NCBI RefSeq assembly: GCF_947504105.1
Contig: NZ_CANNGP010000034.1
Span: 1-45,645 of the forward strand
Direction of reading: 5' to 3'
Source: an uncultured Tateyamaria sp.
GTDB taxonomy: Bacteria > Pseudomonadota > Alphaproteobacteria > Rhodobacterales > Rhodobacteraceae
DNA: 45,645 nt
This document shows, piece by piece, positions 17,271 to 26,118 of this stretch. The translations under genes were made by a program, and so were the position numbers. Under the pieces are notes generated by a model. It was not told the origin of the DNA and made no database searches. It worked only from the letters and a program-made list of their open reading frames with translations. Position 1 is the stretch's first letter; each line of letters starts with the position of its first letter.

Positions 17271-18806
17271 ATGTCTCGTATTTCACACTTTTTTTCGGGC
17301 ACTGCCGTTGCACTGTGCCTACCCGCTACCGCCGCTTTGGCAGACCTGACTGCCGAAGAGGTATGGGCGGACTGGCAATCATATATGTCCAGCGCTGGCT
17401 ATACTGTAACCGGATCCGAGACCATTGGGTCGGGATCCGTATCCGTGTCGGATATGATGTTGAATGTCGAGTTTGCTGATGACACCGGCGCAAGCGATTT
17501 CAAAGTAGTGCTTGAATCCATCAACTTCGTGGAACAGGGCGACGGTAGCGTGGCAATCGAGCTGCCAGCGAACTCCACCATGAACATGTCGTTCCAGCCG
17601 GAAACAGGCGAGGATGTAACCCTCGCTATCGACTTTAACCAAACTGCACCCAACATGGTGGCTTCCGGCGATCCGGGCGACCTGACATATACCTACGCCG
17701 CCGACGCCGCACGTATAGCGCTGCAAAGCCTAACAATCGACGGCGTGTCCGTTGGCCCCGAGATTGCAAAACTCGACATGACCATGACCAACCTGACACA
17801 GGTCGTTCAAACGACCGTTGGTGATTTGCGGACAATGTCGCAGAACATGGAAGTCGAATCTGTCGACTACGATTTTGCGTTCAAAGACCCGGAAAGCGAC
17901 GACATGTTCCAAATCATAGGAACGATGAGCGGTCTGAAACTGGACGGTACCGGCGATTTACCCATCGATACGGATGTGCAGGACGTGAACGCGATGCTGA
18001 ACGACGGGTTTCAGGCGGATGCGTCCTTTACCACCACTGGCGGCAGCTATGACATGTCGTTCAGCAGCGAAACGGACGGCAACGGAACAGCCAACGCAAC
18101 ATCCACCGGTGCAAAGTTCGACATTTCCATTGGACCGGACGGCTTGCTTTACGATGTGGCGCAAAGCGGCGTGGACATGAATGTGCTGCTTACCGAATTG
18201 CCGCTGCCTCTATCCTTTTCCGCAGCAGAGATCGGCACGCGCTTCTTGTTGCCCCTGCAGAAGTCGAACGAAGAGCAAGATTTCGGCATGGCCGTCACGC
18301 TCAGTGATTTTTCCATGTCCGACGCGATCTGGAGCCTGTTTGACCCGACATCGCAACTGCCACGGGACCCGGCCACACTGCTCGTGGATCTGAGCGGCAA
18401 GGCAAAGGTGCTGTTTGACTTTCTCGATCCCACGCAGGCCGCTGTGCTGGACGAACCCGACACGGCCCCAGGTGAATTGAACGCACTGACGATCAACAAG
18501 CTGGAGCTGGATGTCGTTGGCACACGCCTGACAGGTGCAGGTGATTTCGTGTTCGACAACAGCGATCTGGTCACGTTTGACGGGATGCCCCGCCCGGAAG
18601 GTGCGGTGGACCTGACACTTGTGGGCGGAAATGGTCTGCTCGACAAACTGGTAGGCATGGGCCTGCTGCCTGAAGATCAGGCCATGGGTGCCCGCATGAT
18701 GATGGGCTTGTTCGCTGTACCGGGTGAGGGCGAAGACACCCTCAATTCGAAAATCGAAGTCAACGATGAAGGTCACGTGCTGGCCAACGGTCAACGCATC
18801 CGCTAA
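17271..18806 (+). CDS. DUF2125 exported protein
   Basis: This 511-residue protein has a Sec signal peptide (MSRISHFFSGTAVALCLPAT, cleavage near ALA-DLTAEE). The mature part is rich in beta strands, Asp, Thr and Ser, with few basic residues, and begins AEEVWADWQSYMSSAGYTV, typical of alphaproteobacterial DUF2125 proteins. Location should be periplasmic or outer membrane. The function is unknown, and repeated strand patterns suggest an elongated beta-rich fold like those of lipid-handling envelope proteins; that is speculation. ATG 17271 starts the signal peptide although the frame is open to 17214. The next gene, pmbA, starts 87 bases downstream on the same strand. Confidence 0.85.
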   Translation: MSRISHFFSGTAVALCLPATAALADLTAEEVWADWQSYMSSAGYTVTGSETIGSGSVSVSDMMLNVEFADDTGASDFKVVLESINFVEQGDGSVAIELPANSTMNMSFQPETGEDVTLAIDFNQTAPNMVASGDPGDLTYTYAADAARIALQSLTIDGVSVGPEIAKLDMTMTNLTQVVQTTVGDLRTMSQNMEVESVDYDFAFKDPESDDMFQIIGTMSGLKLDGTGDLPIDTDVQDVNAMLNDGFQADASFTTTGGSYDMSFSSETDGNGTANATSTGAKFDISIGPDGLLYDVAQSGVDMNVLLTELPLPLSFSAAEIGTRFLLPLQKSNEEQDFGMAVTLSDFSMSDAIWSLFDPTSQLPRDPATLLVDLSGKAKVLFDFLDPTQAAVLDEPDTAPGELNALTINKLELDVVGTRLTGAGDFVFDNSDLVTFDGMPRPEGAVDLTLVGGNGLLDKLVGMGLLPEDQAMGARMMMGLFAVPGEGEDTLNSKIEVNDEGHVLANGQRIR

Positions 18807-18893
18807 AATATATATGCGGGGCTGCGCCTGTCGCCGCCCTTGCACCTTACCCCCTGCACCGCTACCTCAGGCCCAAGATCGCGGAGCAGATAC

Positions 18894-20243
18894 ATGACCC
18901 CATCCGACCTATCGACCCTAAGCCAACGCCTGTTGGATGTGGCTAAATCCGCCGGTGCAGATGCCGCGGATACCATCGCAATTCAGGGCACATCCCTATC
19001 CGTCGATGTGCGCAGCGGGGCACTGGAACAGGCCGAGCGGTCAGAATCGATCGATATCGGCCTGCGCGTCTTTGTCGGGCAGAAACAAGCCAACGTCTCG
19101 GCATCTGATACCAGTGATCGCACGATAGAGGAGATGGCAATGCGTGCTGTCGCCATGGCGAGCGAAGCCCCCGACGATCCCTTCGCCGGGCTCGCAGAGC
19201 CGGACCAGCTGGTAACCGATTGGGATATCGACTCACTTCAATTGAATGACACCTCCCCGGAGCCAGCGGCCGAAGACCTTCAATCCGATGCGCTTGCGGC
19301 CGAAGCGGCAGCAGGCAAGATCAAGGGTATCAGCCAGGTTGAGCAAGCCTCTGCCGCGTACGGCGCGCGCAACATCTGGCTTGCGACCAGCAACGGGTTT
19401 TCCGGTGGCTATCGCCGCACCGACCGGGCGCTAAGCTGTGTTTCCATCGCGGGCAGCGGCACCGATATGGAGCGGGATTACAGCGGCGACAGTCGTATCT
19501 TTCAATCAGACCTGCGCAGCGCCGAAGATATCGGCACCGAAGCGAGCATGCGCACGGTTGAACGCATCGGAGCACGCAAACCGCCAACCGGCACATATCC
19601 TGTCCTGTTTGACGAACGGATTTCATCATCGTTGATCGGCCACTTGTTGGCTGCTGCGAATGGGTCGAACATTGCGCGCGGGTCGTCTTGGCTGCGCGAC
19701 AAGTTAGAGCAGGCGGTTTTGCCCGACGGCATGAACCTGGTCGAAGACCCGCACCGCCCCCGCACCTCGGGCACACGTCCCTTCGATGCAGAAGGGTTGC
19801 CGACACATCGACGGACCATCGTGGAAAACGGCGTACTGACAGGCTGGACCCTCGATCTTTCGACCGCGCGCAAGCTTGAGATGGCGCCGACGGGCAATGC
19901 GGCACGCGGCACGTCTGCCCCGCCCAGCCCATCGAACTGGAATGTCACGCTGGATGCAGGCGCCGCCACCCGCGATGACCTGATCCAGGACATGGGCACC
20001 GGGCTTCTTGTCACATCAATGATCGGTTCAACCATCAACCCGAACACCGGCGATTACTCCCGGGGCGCCTCCGGGATGTGGGTCGAGAATGGAGAGATCG
20101 CCTATCCGGTCAACGAATGCACCATTGCGGGCAACCTGATCGATATGCTGCGCCAGATTGTACCTGCAAACGATGCACGCGTGCACCTGAGCCGCGTGGT
20201 GCCGTCCCTTCTGATCCCGGGCATGACCCTTGCCGGCAGCTGA
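18894..20243 (+). CDS. pmbA: TldE/PmbA-family metalloprotease subunit
   Basis: PmbA (TldE) forms a heterodimeric protease with TldD, known from E. coli for maturing microcin B17 and degrading CcdA. The 449-residue protein has no HExxxH zinc motif, as expected for the TldE partner; the metal-binding subunit TldD is not in this window. Family marks are the N-terminal ALEQAERSESIDIGLRVF, YPVLFDER, the GSSWLRDKL region and NPNTGDYSRGASGMWVENGE near the C-terminus. ATG 18894 is preferred to the earlier frame start at 18840. The end overlaps the downstream phosphatase-family gene by 14 bases, suggesting coupled translation. Confidence 0.92.
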   Translation: MTPSDLSTLSQRLLDVAKSAGADAADTIAIQGTSLSVDVRSGALEQAERSESIDIGLRVFVGQKQANVSASDTSDRTIEEMAMRAVAMASEAPDDPFAGLAEPDQLVTDWDIDSLQLNDTSPEPAAEDLQSDALAAEAAAGKIKGISQVEQASAAYGARNIWLATSNGFSGGYRRTDRALSCVSIAGSGTDMERDYSGDSRIFQSDLRSAEDIGTEASMRTVERIGARKPPTGTYPVLFDERISSSLIGHLLAAANGSNIARGSSWLRDKLEQAVLPDGMNLVEDPHRPRTSGTRPFDAEGLPTHRRTIVENGVLTGWTLDLSTARKLEMAPTGNAARGTSAPPSPSNWNVTLDAGAATRDDLIQDMGTGLLVTSMIGSTINPNTGDYSRGASGMWVENGEIAYPVNECTIAGNLIDMLRQIVPANDARVHLSRVVPSLLIPGMTLAGS

Positions 20244-21018
20244 TCTACCATTGCTGATCGACGCGGCGCGCATCGCAGGGCGCGTTGCAACCAGCTTTGT
20301 CGGCCCATCGGCGGCACGATGGGACAAACCGAACGACGCAGGCCCCGTGACCGAAGCGGATTTGGCCGTGAACGACGCCCTTGCTTCCACCCTGCGCCTC
20401 GCCCGGCCCGACTACGGTTGGCTGTCGGAAGAGACGGAGGATGACGACGCGCGCCTTTCTGCAGACACGGTTTTTATCATCGATCCGATCGATGGAACAC
20501 AAAACTTTGTCGAAGGTGGACGCACTTGGGCCATTTCGATCGCCATCGCGAACAAGGGACAAATCAGCGCCGCCGTCATCTACTTGCCAAGTCGGGACAA
20601 GCTTTACGCGGCAGGCCTTGGTTTGGGGGCCACATTGAACGGTACGTCCCTGACAGCAACGCGTGCAGGGATGGCTGCTGACAGCACCGTGTTGGCCGCG
20701 CGCCCCAGTTTCCAGGACAAACACTGGCGCGACGGTGCACCGCCCGTCGACCGGCATTACCGCCCGTCACTGGCGTATCGACTGTCGCTTGTGGGCCAGG
20801 GTCGGTTTGATGGCATGTTGACGCTGAGACCCAGTTGGGAATGGGACATCGCAGCGGGCGCCTTGATTGTGACAGAGGCTGGCGGCAGGATTACGGACCG
20901 CACAGGTGCACCGTTGCGCTTCAACAATGCCCATCCGGCTTTGAACGGTGTCGTCGCTGCCGGGCCACCCCTGCACAGCGCATTGGTTGAACGGTTGGGA
21001 CCCGTACGTACGGCCTGA
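20230..21018 (+). CDS. Inositol monophosphatase-family phosphatase (CysQ/SuhB-like)
   Basis: This is a lithium-sensitive-type metal-dependent phosphatase of 262 residues. The metal-binding set is complete: SEETED (Glu-rich motif), IDPIDGTQNF and, near the C-terminus, WEWDIAAGALIVTEAGG. Likely substrates are inositol phosphate or 3'(2'),5'-bisphosphates (CysQ-type); the sequence alone does not decide. The start appears to be TTG 20230, inside the end of pmbA, because no ATG lies before the conserved DAARIAGRVA helix; a TTG at 20251 is the alternative. The gene belongs to a run (pmbA, this gene, DUF4170, waaA, lpxK) that I recall as conserved in Rhodobacterales. Confidence 0.88.
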   Translation: MPAADLPLLIDAARIAGRVATSFVGPSAARWDKPNDAGPVTEADLAVNDALASTLRLARPDYGWLSEETEDDDARLSADTVFIIDPIDGTQNFVEGGRTWAISIAIANKGQISAAVIYLPSRDKLYAAGLGLGATLNGTSLTATRAGMAADSTVLAARPSFQDKHWRDGAPPVDRHYRPSLAYRLSLVGQGRFDGMLTLRPSWEWDIAAGALIVTEAGGRITDRTGAPLRFNNAHPALNGVVAAGPPLHSALVERLGPVRTA

Positions 21019-21090
21019 TCACCTTGACCCTCCGACCCATATGCGCAAACTGCGCGCGGCATGCCCAGCCCATGATCAAAGGAAATTGCG

Positions 21091-21333
21091 ATGACACAGC
21101 GCCTGCACCTCGTCTTTGGCGGCGAACTGGTCGACCCGTCCCGGAACGTCTTCAAGGAGGTTGACGACCTACATATCGTCGGGATCTTTCCGAACTATCA
21201 GGCCGCCTACGACGCCTGGAAGTCAGAGGCGCAGCGTACCGTCGACAACGCTCACATGCGCTACTACATCGCACACCTGCATCGCCTGCGTGACGAAGAA
21301 AACGCGGCAACCGCAACCGAAGAACTCGGCTGA
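21091..21333 (+). CDS. DUF4170 small protein
   Basis: This is an 80-residue conserved alphaproteobacterial protein of unknown function. It has the DUF4170 pattern: LHLVFGGELVDPSRNVFKEV, then HIVGIFPNYQAAYDAWKS and HMRYYIAHLHRL at the C-terminal half. No signal peptide or membrane segment is present, so it is probably cytosolic. ATG 21091 follows AAAGGAAATTGCG. It lies 7 bases before the GTG of waaA, so it is almost certainly in one transcript with the lipid A genes, and a role near LPS or Kdo metabolism is possible by position only. Confidence 0.88.
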   Translation: MTQRLHLVFGGELVDPSRNVFKEVDDLHIVGIFPNYQAAYDAWKSEAQRTVDNAHMRYYIAHLHRLRDEENAATATEELG

Positions 21334-21340
21334 AGTTCAC

Positions 21341-22561
21341 GTGCGTGGATCGCTTGGGCTATCGGCCTATCGCACAGTTTCTGGGCGGCGTACGCCGCCC
21401 CGGTTTGATCCCATTCGGGACAGGCCACCCGGAGAGTTGGTTTGGATTCACGCGGCCGAGCCGGGGAATAACCGCGCACTCAACGATCTGGCGCATCGCC
21501 TGATTGCCATGCGACCAGAATGCAATGTTTTGCTCACGGCTGCGCATGGCGATTTTGGCAACCGAGGTTCCGATTGCATATGGCAAGACGCCACGCCCCC
21601 TGATCATCCGGTCGTTGCAGACGCGTTTATTGCCCACTGGTCACCTGACGTTCTGATCTGGGCCTGGGGTGATCTGCAACCCAATTTGCTCCTGTCTGCG
21701 GCTGAGAACGGCACGTATATGATGTTGGTGGACGCGGCGCGGGATGGATTCGAAAGCAGACGCGATCGCTGGCTGCCCGAAGTGCCCCGCGCCCTGCTCG
21801 CCCAATTCGACCACGTGACCGCGCGCGATGAAGACGCCCACTTGCGGTTGGCACAGATGGGTCGCTCTGTTGCCGCGATGGAGTTGGCGCAGCCCTTGCA
21901 TCCGTTTGGTAAAATGATGCCCGCGGCTGAAACTGATTTGACTGATCTTGCTGCGAGCCTGGGCGGGCGACCGACATGGCTGTCAGCACGCACCGGTCCG
22001 GCAGAGTGCCCTGGCGTACTTGCAGCACATAAACTTGCACTCAAAGCGTCGCACCGGTTGCTTTTGGTGCTGCACTTCACTGACCCACAACACGCACAAG
22101 AAGCTGAAAAACACGCAAATGATCAAGGGCTCCGCGTTGCCAACTGGGCTGACGGCGGGTTTCCGGACGAGAACACCCAGGTTCTGATTGACGACGACGA
22201 TGCAGAGCTGGGGCTATGGCTGCGGGTCGCCACCGTTACATTTCTTGGCGGATCGATGCGCTCCAGCACGGACGTATGTGATCCGTACTCCGTAGCGGCG
22301 CATGGCACCGCCATTGTCTATGGTCCGAATGTCGGTCCGCATGTTGATGCGCTTACCCGGCTGATGAATGCTGGCGCCGCACGGATCGTCAATGATCCGA
22401 CATCATTGGGAAGAGCCGTAGGTCAAATGATCACCCCCGATCATGCAGCGCACATGGCCTTAGCTGGCTGGGACGTGGTGACGCGTGGGGCGGACAGCCT
22501 TGACCGGATCATTTCACTTATTCAAAGCCACCTTGATATGCGGCAAGAGGGGGGACGGTGA
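21341..22561 (+). CDS. waaA: Kdo transferase-family glycosyltransferase (WaaA/KdtA-like)
   Basis: WaaA adds Kdo to the lipid A precursor at the inner face of the cytoplasmic membrane. This 406-residue protein has the GT-B layout. An N-terminal domain carries [13 protein letters not shown] and [18 protein letters not shown]-terminal domain carries TFLGGSM and [19 protein letters not shown], which corresponds to the usual GGS-x(n)-PLEPAAxGxPVxFGP signature. Two things are unusual: the N-terminal catalytic G-E motif of standard WaaA reads AAEPGN here, and no N-terminal membrane anchor stands out. The start is GTG 21341, 7 bases after DUF4170. Its stop overlaps lpxK. The lpxK context is the best support for the role; another glycosyltransferase activity is possible. 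Confidence 0.82.
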   Translation: MRGSLGLSAYRTVSGRRTPPRFDPIRDRPPGELVWIHAAEPGNNRALNDLAHRLIAMRPECNVLLTAAHGDFGNRGSDCIWQDATPPDHPVVADAFIAHWSPDVLIWAWGDLQPNLLLSAAENGTYMMLVDAARDGFESRRDRWLPEVPRALLAQFDHVTARDEDAHLRLAQMGRSVAAMELAQPLHPFGKMMPAAETDLTDLAASLGGRPTWLSARTGPAECPGVLAAHKLALKASHRLLLVLHFTDPQHAQEAEKHANDQGLRVANWADGGFPDENTQVLIDDDDAELGLWLRVATVTFLGGSMRSSTDVCDPYSVAAHGTAIVYGPNVGPHVDALTRLMNAGAARIVNDPTSLGRAVGQMITPDHAAHMALAGWDVVTRGADSLDRIISLIQSHLDMRQEGGR

Positions 22562-23559
22562 TGCGCGCGCCGACTTTCTGGACCAAACGGAAACCTGACT
22601 GGCGCGCACGGCTGCTGGCACCTCTCGGCGCACTCTACGCCGGTTCCACGGCGCGCCGCCTTGCCCGCGGCACACCCGAAAACTTGCCTGTTCCGGTCAT
22701 CTGTGTAGGCAACATCAACGCTGGCGGCACTGGTAAAACGCCAACAGTGATGGCTATTGCCGAACGGTTGCGCAATGCGTTCCACGATCCACATATCGTC
22801 AGCCGCGGCTATGGCGGGACAGAAACCGGCCCGGTCGAAGTGAACCCAACCCGGCACAAGGCTGATCAGGTCGGAGACGAACCCCTGCTGCTTAGCGCCT
22901 TTGCTCGCACGTGGGTGGCGCGCGACCGCGCAGCGGGCGCGCGCGCAGCCATCGCGGCTGGGGCAACAGTGATCATACTGGACGATGGATTCCAGAACCC
23001 GGCCGTGCATCAAGACCTGTCTATCGTCGTGGTGGACGCAGAAACCGGCTTTGGAAATGGCCTATGTCTTCCGGCCGGGCCACTGCGTGAACCTGTAGCA
23101 ACCGGGTTGGCACGCGCAGACCTGATATTGTCGATCGGGCCGATGGAAGCACAAAGCGAATTTGATACAAGCCGTCTTCCACAAACGTTACCACACATTC
23201 GCGCCGATCTTCAGCCGCTGCAAACCGGGATGGATTGGACGAATACACCCATGGTCGCCTTTGCCGGGATCGGGCGGCCAGACAAATTTTTCGACACTCT
23301 GCGCGGACTCGGAGCAAAGGTTGTTCGCACCGAAGCGCTCGGCGATCACCAGAAACTCAGCACGGCCTTCCTGACCCGTCTGGAACGGGACGCCCGCAGC
23401 ATGGGTGCTCAACTGGTCACAACAGAAAAGGATGCCGCACGATTGCCGCCTGCTTTCCGCTCTAAGGTGATCACGTTGCCGGTCCGCCTCGTCTTCGAAA
23501 ACCCTGATCAACTTGATACAGCGCTGAACGGCCTGCCAAAACAAACTTCTTCTGACTGA
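22561..23559 (+). CDS. lpxK: Tetraacyldisaccharide 4'-kinase
   Basis: LpxK phosphorylates the 4'-position of the lipid A disaccharide, using ATP, at the inner membrane. From ATG 22561 it is 332 residues. The N-terminal helix ([20 protein letters not shown]) is the membrane-associating segment, and the P-loop [13 protein letters not shown] lies at about 50-62. Next come [15 protein letters not shown] and ILDDGFQN, all classical LpxK motifs, with [11 protein letters not shown] near the end. A GTG at 22558 is an equally possible start; either way the gene overlaps the waaA stop (TGATG). The last codons run into a copy of a dispersed intergenic repeat at 23546-23574. Confidence 0.95.
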   Translation: MRAPTFWTKRKPDWRARLLAPLGALYAGSTARRLARGTPENLPVPVICVGNINAGGTGKTPTVMAIAERLRNAFHDPHIVSRGYGGTETGPVEVNPTRHKADQVGDEPLLLSAFARTWVARDRAAGARAAIAAGATVIILDDGFQNPAVHQDLSIVVVDAETGFGNGLCLPAGPLREPVATGLARADLILSIGPMEAQSEFDTSRLPQTLPHIRADLQPLQTGMDWTNTPMVAFAGIGRPDKFFDTLRGLGAKVVRTEALGDHQKLSTAFLTRLERDARSMGAQLVTTEKDAARLPPAFRSKVITLPVRLVFENPDQLDTALNGLPKQTSSD

Positions 23560-23574
23560 AAATACCACCGGCGG
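23546..23574 (+). repeat. Dispersed intergenic repeat, copy A
   Basis: The 29-bp element starts CTTCTTCTGACTGAAAATAC and ends ACCGGCGG. It overlaps the last codons and stop of lpxK. Related copies lie at 31945 and 45101 in the same orientation. All share TTCTTCTGA, an AAATA core, then CCG. This is a repeated non-coding motif rather than a gene feature; see the findings. Confidence 0.5.
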
Positions 23575-23656
23575 CGGCGCAAACCCAGCCGCGGGACGCG
23601 GATGGACAGCATCATGCCGCGCGTCAGCGCGTCCAGTCTACAAATGCAAGAAGCGT

Positions 23657-23682
23657 AGCACCCGGCTATCAGGCCGGGTGCT
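23657..23682. terminator. Strong hairpin between lpxK and the DsbA gene
   Basis: AGCACCCGGC pairs perfectly with GCCGGGTGCT around a 6-nt loop. It lies 11 bases past the DsbA stop and 98 past lpxK, between two convergent genes. Neither side has a clean T-run, so it may act as an inefficient bidirectional terminator or as an RNA-stabilising 3' end. Confidence 0.5.
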
Positions 23683-23692
23683 GTCCATCAGA

Positions 23693-24391
23693 TCAGCTGC
23701 CCGCCGCCTCGTCGATCAGGCGGGACATCTCGGGATAGGCCATGTTGTTGTACTTGGTCCCGTTGATGACAAAGCTCGGGGTCGAGTTGATGCCATCTTC
23801 AGCCGCGTTCTGCTGATACCATCCAACCAGCGTGCGAAGGTTGTCGGCATCCGTCAGACAAGCCTCAAGCGCGTCCCCCGATAGGCCAGCCAGACGACCG
23901 ATCTTGCGCAACTCGTCGGCGATCTGGGCCGGATCACCGCCACCGGCGCGCGCCCATTCGGACTGGCCAGCATACAACATATCTGTAACGCCAAAGAAGG
24001 TTTCAGGTGTCCCCGCACAGCGGGCAATAGCCGAGGCCCAAAGACCGAACCGGTCGAAATACACCTCTCGGTAGATGAAGTTGATCTTGCCCGTGTCGAT
24101 ATAGTCAGACTTGAGCTGCTTGTAGGCACCGGCATGGAAGCTGGCGCAGTGCGGACAGGTGTAGCTGGCATATTCGATCACGGTCACGGGCGCGTCCGGG
24201 TTACCAAGCTGCATCTCGACCACCGACGATGTGTCGATGTCATCCGATGCTTCCTGCGCATTGGCGGCACCAAGCAAGCGCTCGGCCTGCGCCTGTTCCT
24301 GCGCACTCGACCCGCTGGATTGCATCGAACTATACAGGAAGTACCCACCGACACCGACAACAACGGCGAGGATGGCAACGATACGGTTCAT
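23693..24391 (-). CDS. DsbA-family thiol-disulfide oxidoreductase
   Basis: This 232-residue protein is exported or membrane-anchored: an N-terminal hydrophobic segment (about 4-20) is followed by a low-complexity linker (SSGSSAQEQAQAE). The thioredoxin-type domain carries the redox motif CPHC at 79-82, in EYASYTCPHCASF, and the cis-Pro loop GINSTPSFVINGT near the C-terminus. It is of the DsbA/BdbD-type subgroup common in alphaproteobacteria and probably introduces or isomerises disulfides in the periplasm. It follows the DUF721 gene with an ATGA overlap, so the two are co-translated. Its 3' end is followed by a strong hairpin. Confidence 0.92.
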   Translation of the reverse strand: MNRIVAILAVVVGVGGYFLYSSMQSSGSSAQEQAQAERLLGAANAQEASDDIDTSSVVEMQLGNPDAPVTVIEYASYTCPHCASFHAGAYKQLKSDYIDTGKINFIYREVYFDRFGLWASAIARCAGTPETFFGVTDMLYAGQSEWARAGGGDPAQIADELRKIGRLAGLSGDALEACLTDADNLRTLVGWYQQNAAEDGINSTPSFVINGTKYNNMAYPEMSRLIDEAAGS

Positions 24392-24909
24392 GAGGGTGTT
24401 CCTTGTTTTTCTTTTGTGAGGATATGTGCGCCAAGCCGTTCTAGGGCCGCGCGCAATGTTTCGTCTTCGACAGGCGCAACCACATGGGACGCGGCTTGCG
24501 TCATCTCCGGCGCCGGCTCTATGGGTGTTGTGTTTTTCGGACGATGCTCAAACGCAACCTCGCCCTCGGCGAAGCCCGTGGCGGCAGTCTGTGTGATCCG
24601 AATGCGCGAGATGGCATTGTAGCCATAAACCGCGTTCACACGTTGACGCAGCTGGTCCTTCTGCATCTCAAGCATCGGCGCTTGCGCACCCGTGGTCAGC
24701 AAGGTCAACGTCGCACCGACACCTCCGCAGCCATAGCTGACCTCGACCGGGCGGGCGATGGCGGCCACGTCTGCCCCGGCCACCTCTGCCCAGTCCGTTA
24801 GCAGGCGGCTTTGGGCAAAGCCCCGGCTTTCACTGGCTTGCCGAATCCGACCGGTCAGCAAAGATGCTGTCCGTTTGAACCCTTTTGTACTGGCACGCCG
24901 CATGGCCAT
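24388..24909 (-). CDS. DUF721 (DciA-like) protein
   Basis: A protein of 173 residues with the DUF721 domain in its N-terminal two thirds. RRASTKGFKRTASLLTGRIRQ and LLTDWAEVAGADVAAIARPVEV are followed by a strand-rich part ending in YGYNAISRIRITQ. DUF721 includes DciA, a loader for the replicative helicase DnaB in bacteria without DnaC; whether this alphaproteobacterial form has that role is not shown. ATG 24909 is chosen (GGGA 10 bases upstream); GTG 24927 and ATG 24903 are alternatives. The C-terminal 50 residues are probably disordered. It is divergent from mutY, with 82 bases between them. Confidence 0.8.
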   Translation of the reverse strand: MAMRRASTKGFKRTASLLTGRIRQASESRGFAQSRLLTDWAEVAGADVAAIARPVEVSYGCGGVGATLTLLTTGAQAPMLEMQKDQLRQRVNAVYGYNAISRIRITQTAATGFAEGEVAFEHRPKNTTPIEPAPEMTQAASHVVAPVEDETLRAALERLGAHILTKEKQGTPS

Positions 24910-24991
24910 GGCTATGTTCCCTGTCACTCACTCGTGATCATAGCGGATCAAGGCGTGATCACCAGCAATCTCAATAGGAGAGCCATAACTC

Positions 24992-26035
24992 TTGCGTGAC
25001 CTCAGCAATGAACTTCTGGACTGGTACGATATCCACGCCCGCAAGATGCCGTGGCGGGTCGGCCCGGCAGACAAGAAAGCGGGCGCGTGTCCGGACCCCT
25101 ATGCCGTCTGGATGTCCGAGATCATGCTGCAACAAACCACTGTTGCCGCCGTCACCGAGTACTTCAAACGGTTCATCGCGCGCTGGCCCACGGTGGCCCA
25201 CCTTGCCGCAGCCGAGGATGCAGAGGTCATGGGCGAATGGGCAGGACTTGGATACTATGCCCGCGCCCGCAACCTGCTGAAATGCGCCCGGGCAGTTGTC
25301 GCTGATCACGGTGGCAAGTTTCCTGCGGACCACGCAGCCCTGCTCAAACTGCCGGGCATCGGTCCCTATACAGCCGCCGCGATCGCTTCGATCGCTTTCG
25401 ACCTGCGACATGTTGTTGTGGATGGCAACGTGGAACGGGTCATGGCGCGCATGTTCGATGAGCACACCCCCCTGCCGGTCTCCAAACCGATCCTGACCGA
25501 GCACGCAGACAGCCTGACACCGCAAGACCGCCCCGGCGACCACGCCCAGGCGGTGATGGATCTGGGCGCTACCATCTGCACGCCCAAATCCCCGGCCTGT
25601 GGCATCTGCCCATGGCGCGATCCGTGCAGGGCGCGGGTGGCCGGTACAGCGGCCGAACTGCCCAAGAAAGCCCCGAAGAAAGCCAAACCGATCCGCCATG
25701 GCACCGTTTATCTTGCCCGGCGCGCTGACGGTGCGTGGTTGGTCGAAACGCGGCCCGACAAAGGGTTGTTGGGGGGCATGATGGGTTGGCCGGGATCTGA
25801 TTGGGTGGACACGTCCGAACCGCGCCCCCAGAACGCGCCGCTTGAAACCGATTGGGCCAAGCTGGAGGGCGAGGTCCGACATACCTTCACCCACTTTCAT
25901 CTGATCCTTGACGTAATGGTTGCCAAGGTCGACCACGCAGAACCTGAGCGCGGATATTACATTCCGCGAGACAAATTCCGGCCCTCCGACCTTCCAACTG
26001 TAATGCGCAAAGCCTTCGATCTGGCGCAGAAGTGA
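24992..26035 (+). CDS. mutY: Adenine DNA glycosylase MutY
   Basis: MutY removes adenine mispaired with 8-oxoguanine. The 347-residue protein has the HhH-GPD core with catalytic Glu43 (SEIMLQQTTV), hairpin LPGIGPYTAAAI and Asp144 (VVVDGNVERV). The [4Fe-4S] ligands are Cys196, Cys203, Cys206 and Cys212 in the standard C-x6-C-x2-C-x5-C spacing. A C-terminal NUDIX-like domain (about 230-340) recognises 8-oxoG, with HTFTHFHL as its hallmark. The start is TTG 24992, with AGGAGAG upstream; the conserved N-terminus LLDWYDIHARKMPWR makes this the only sensible start. Confidence 0.96.
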   Translation: MRDLSNELLDWYDIHARKMPWRVGPADKKAGACPDPYAVWMSEIMLQQTTVAAVTEYFKRFIARWPTVAHLAAAEDAEVMGEWAGLGYYARARNLLKCARAVVADHGGKFPADHAALLKLPGIGPYTAAAIASIAFDLRHVVVDGNVERVMARMFDEHTPLPVSKPILTEHADSLTPQDRPGDHAQAVMDLGATICTPKSPACGICPWRDPCRARVAGTAAELPKKAPKKAKPIRHGTVYLARRADGAWLVETRPDKGLLGGMMGWPGSDWVDTSEPRPQNAPLETDWAKLEGEVRHTFTHFHLILDVMVAKVDHAEPERGYYIPRDKFRPSDLPTVMRKAFDLAQK

Positions 26036-26118
26036 CGATAGGCGGCGTCGCGTCACGCTTGGCAGGAACCCATGTTTGTCTCTAAGCTGTGATGCGCGCA
26101 ACTCAAGGACCACCAAGC

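Noticed and set aside
23657-23682. Efficient rho-independent terminator
   Set aside because: The stem is perfect but neither strand has a T-run after it, so it is listed only as a hairpin/weak terminator.
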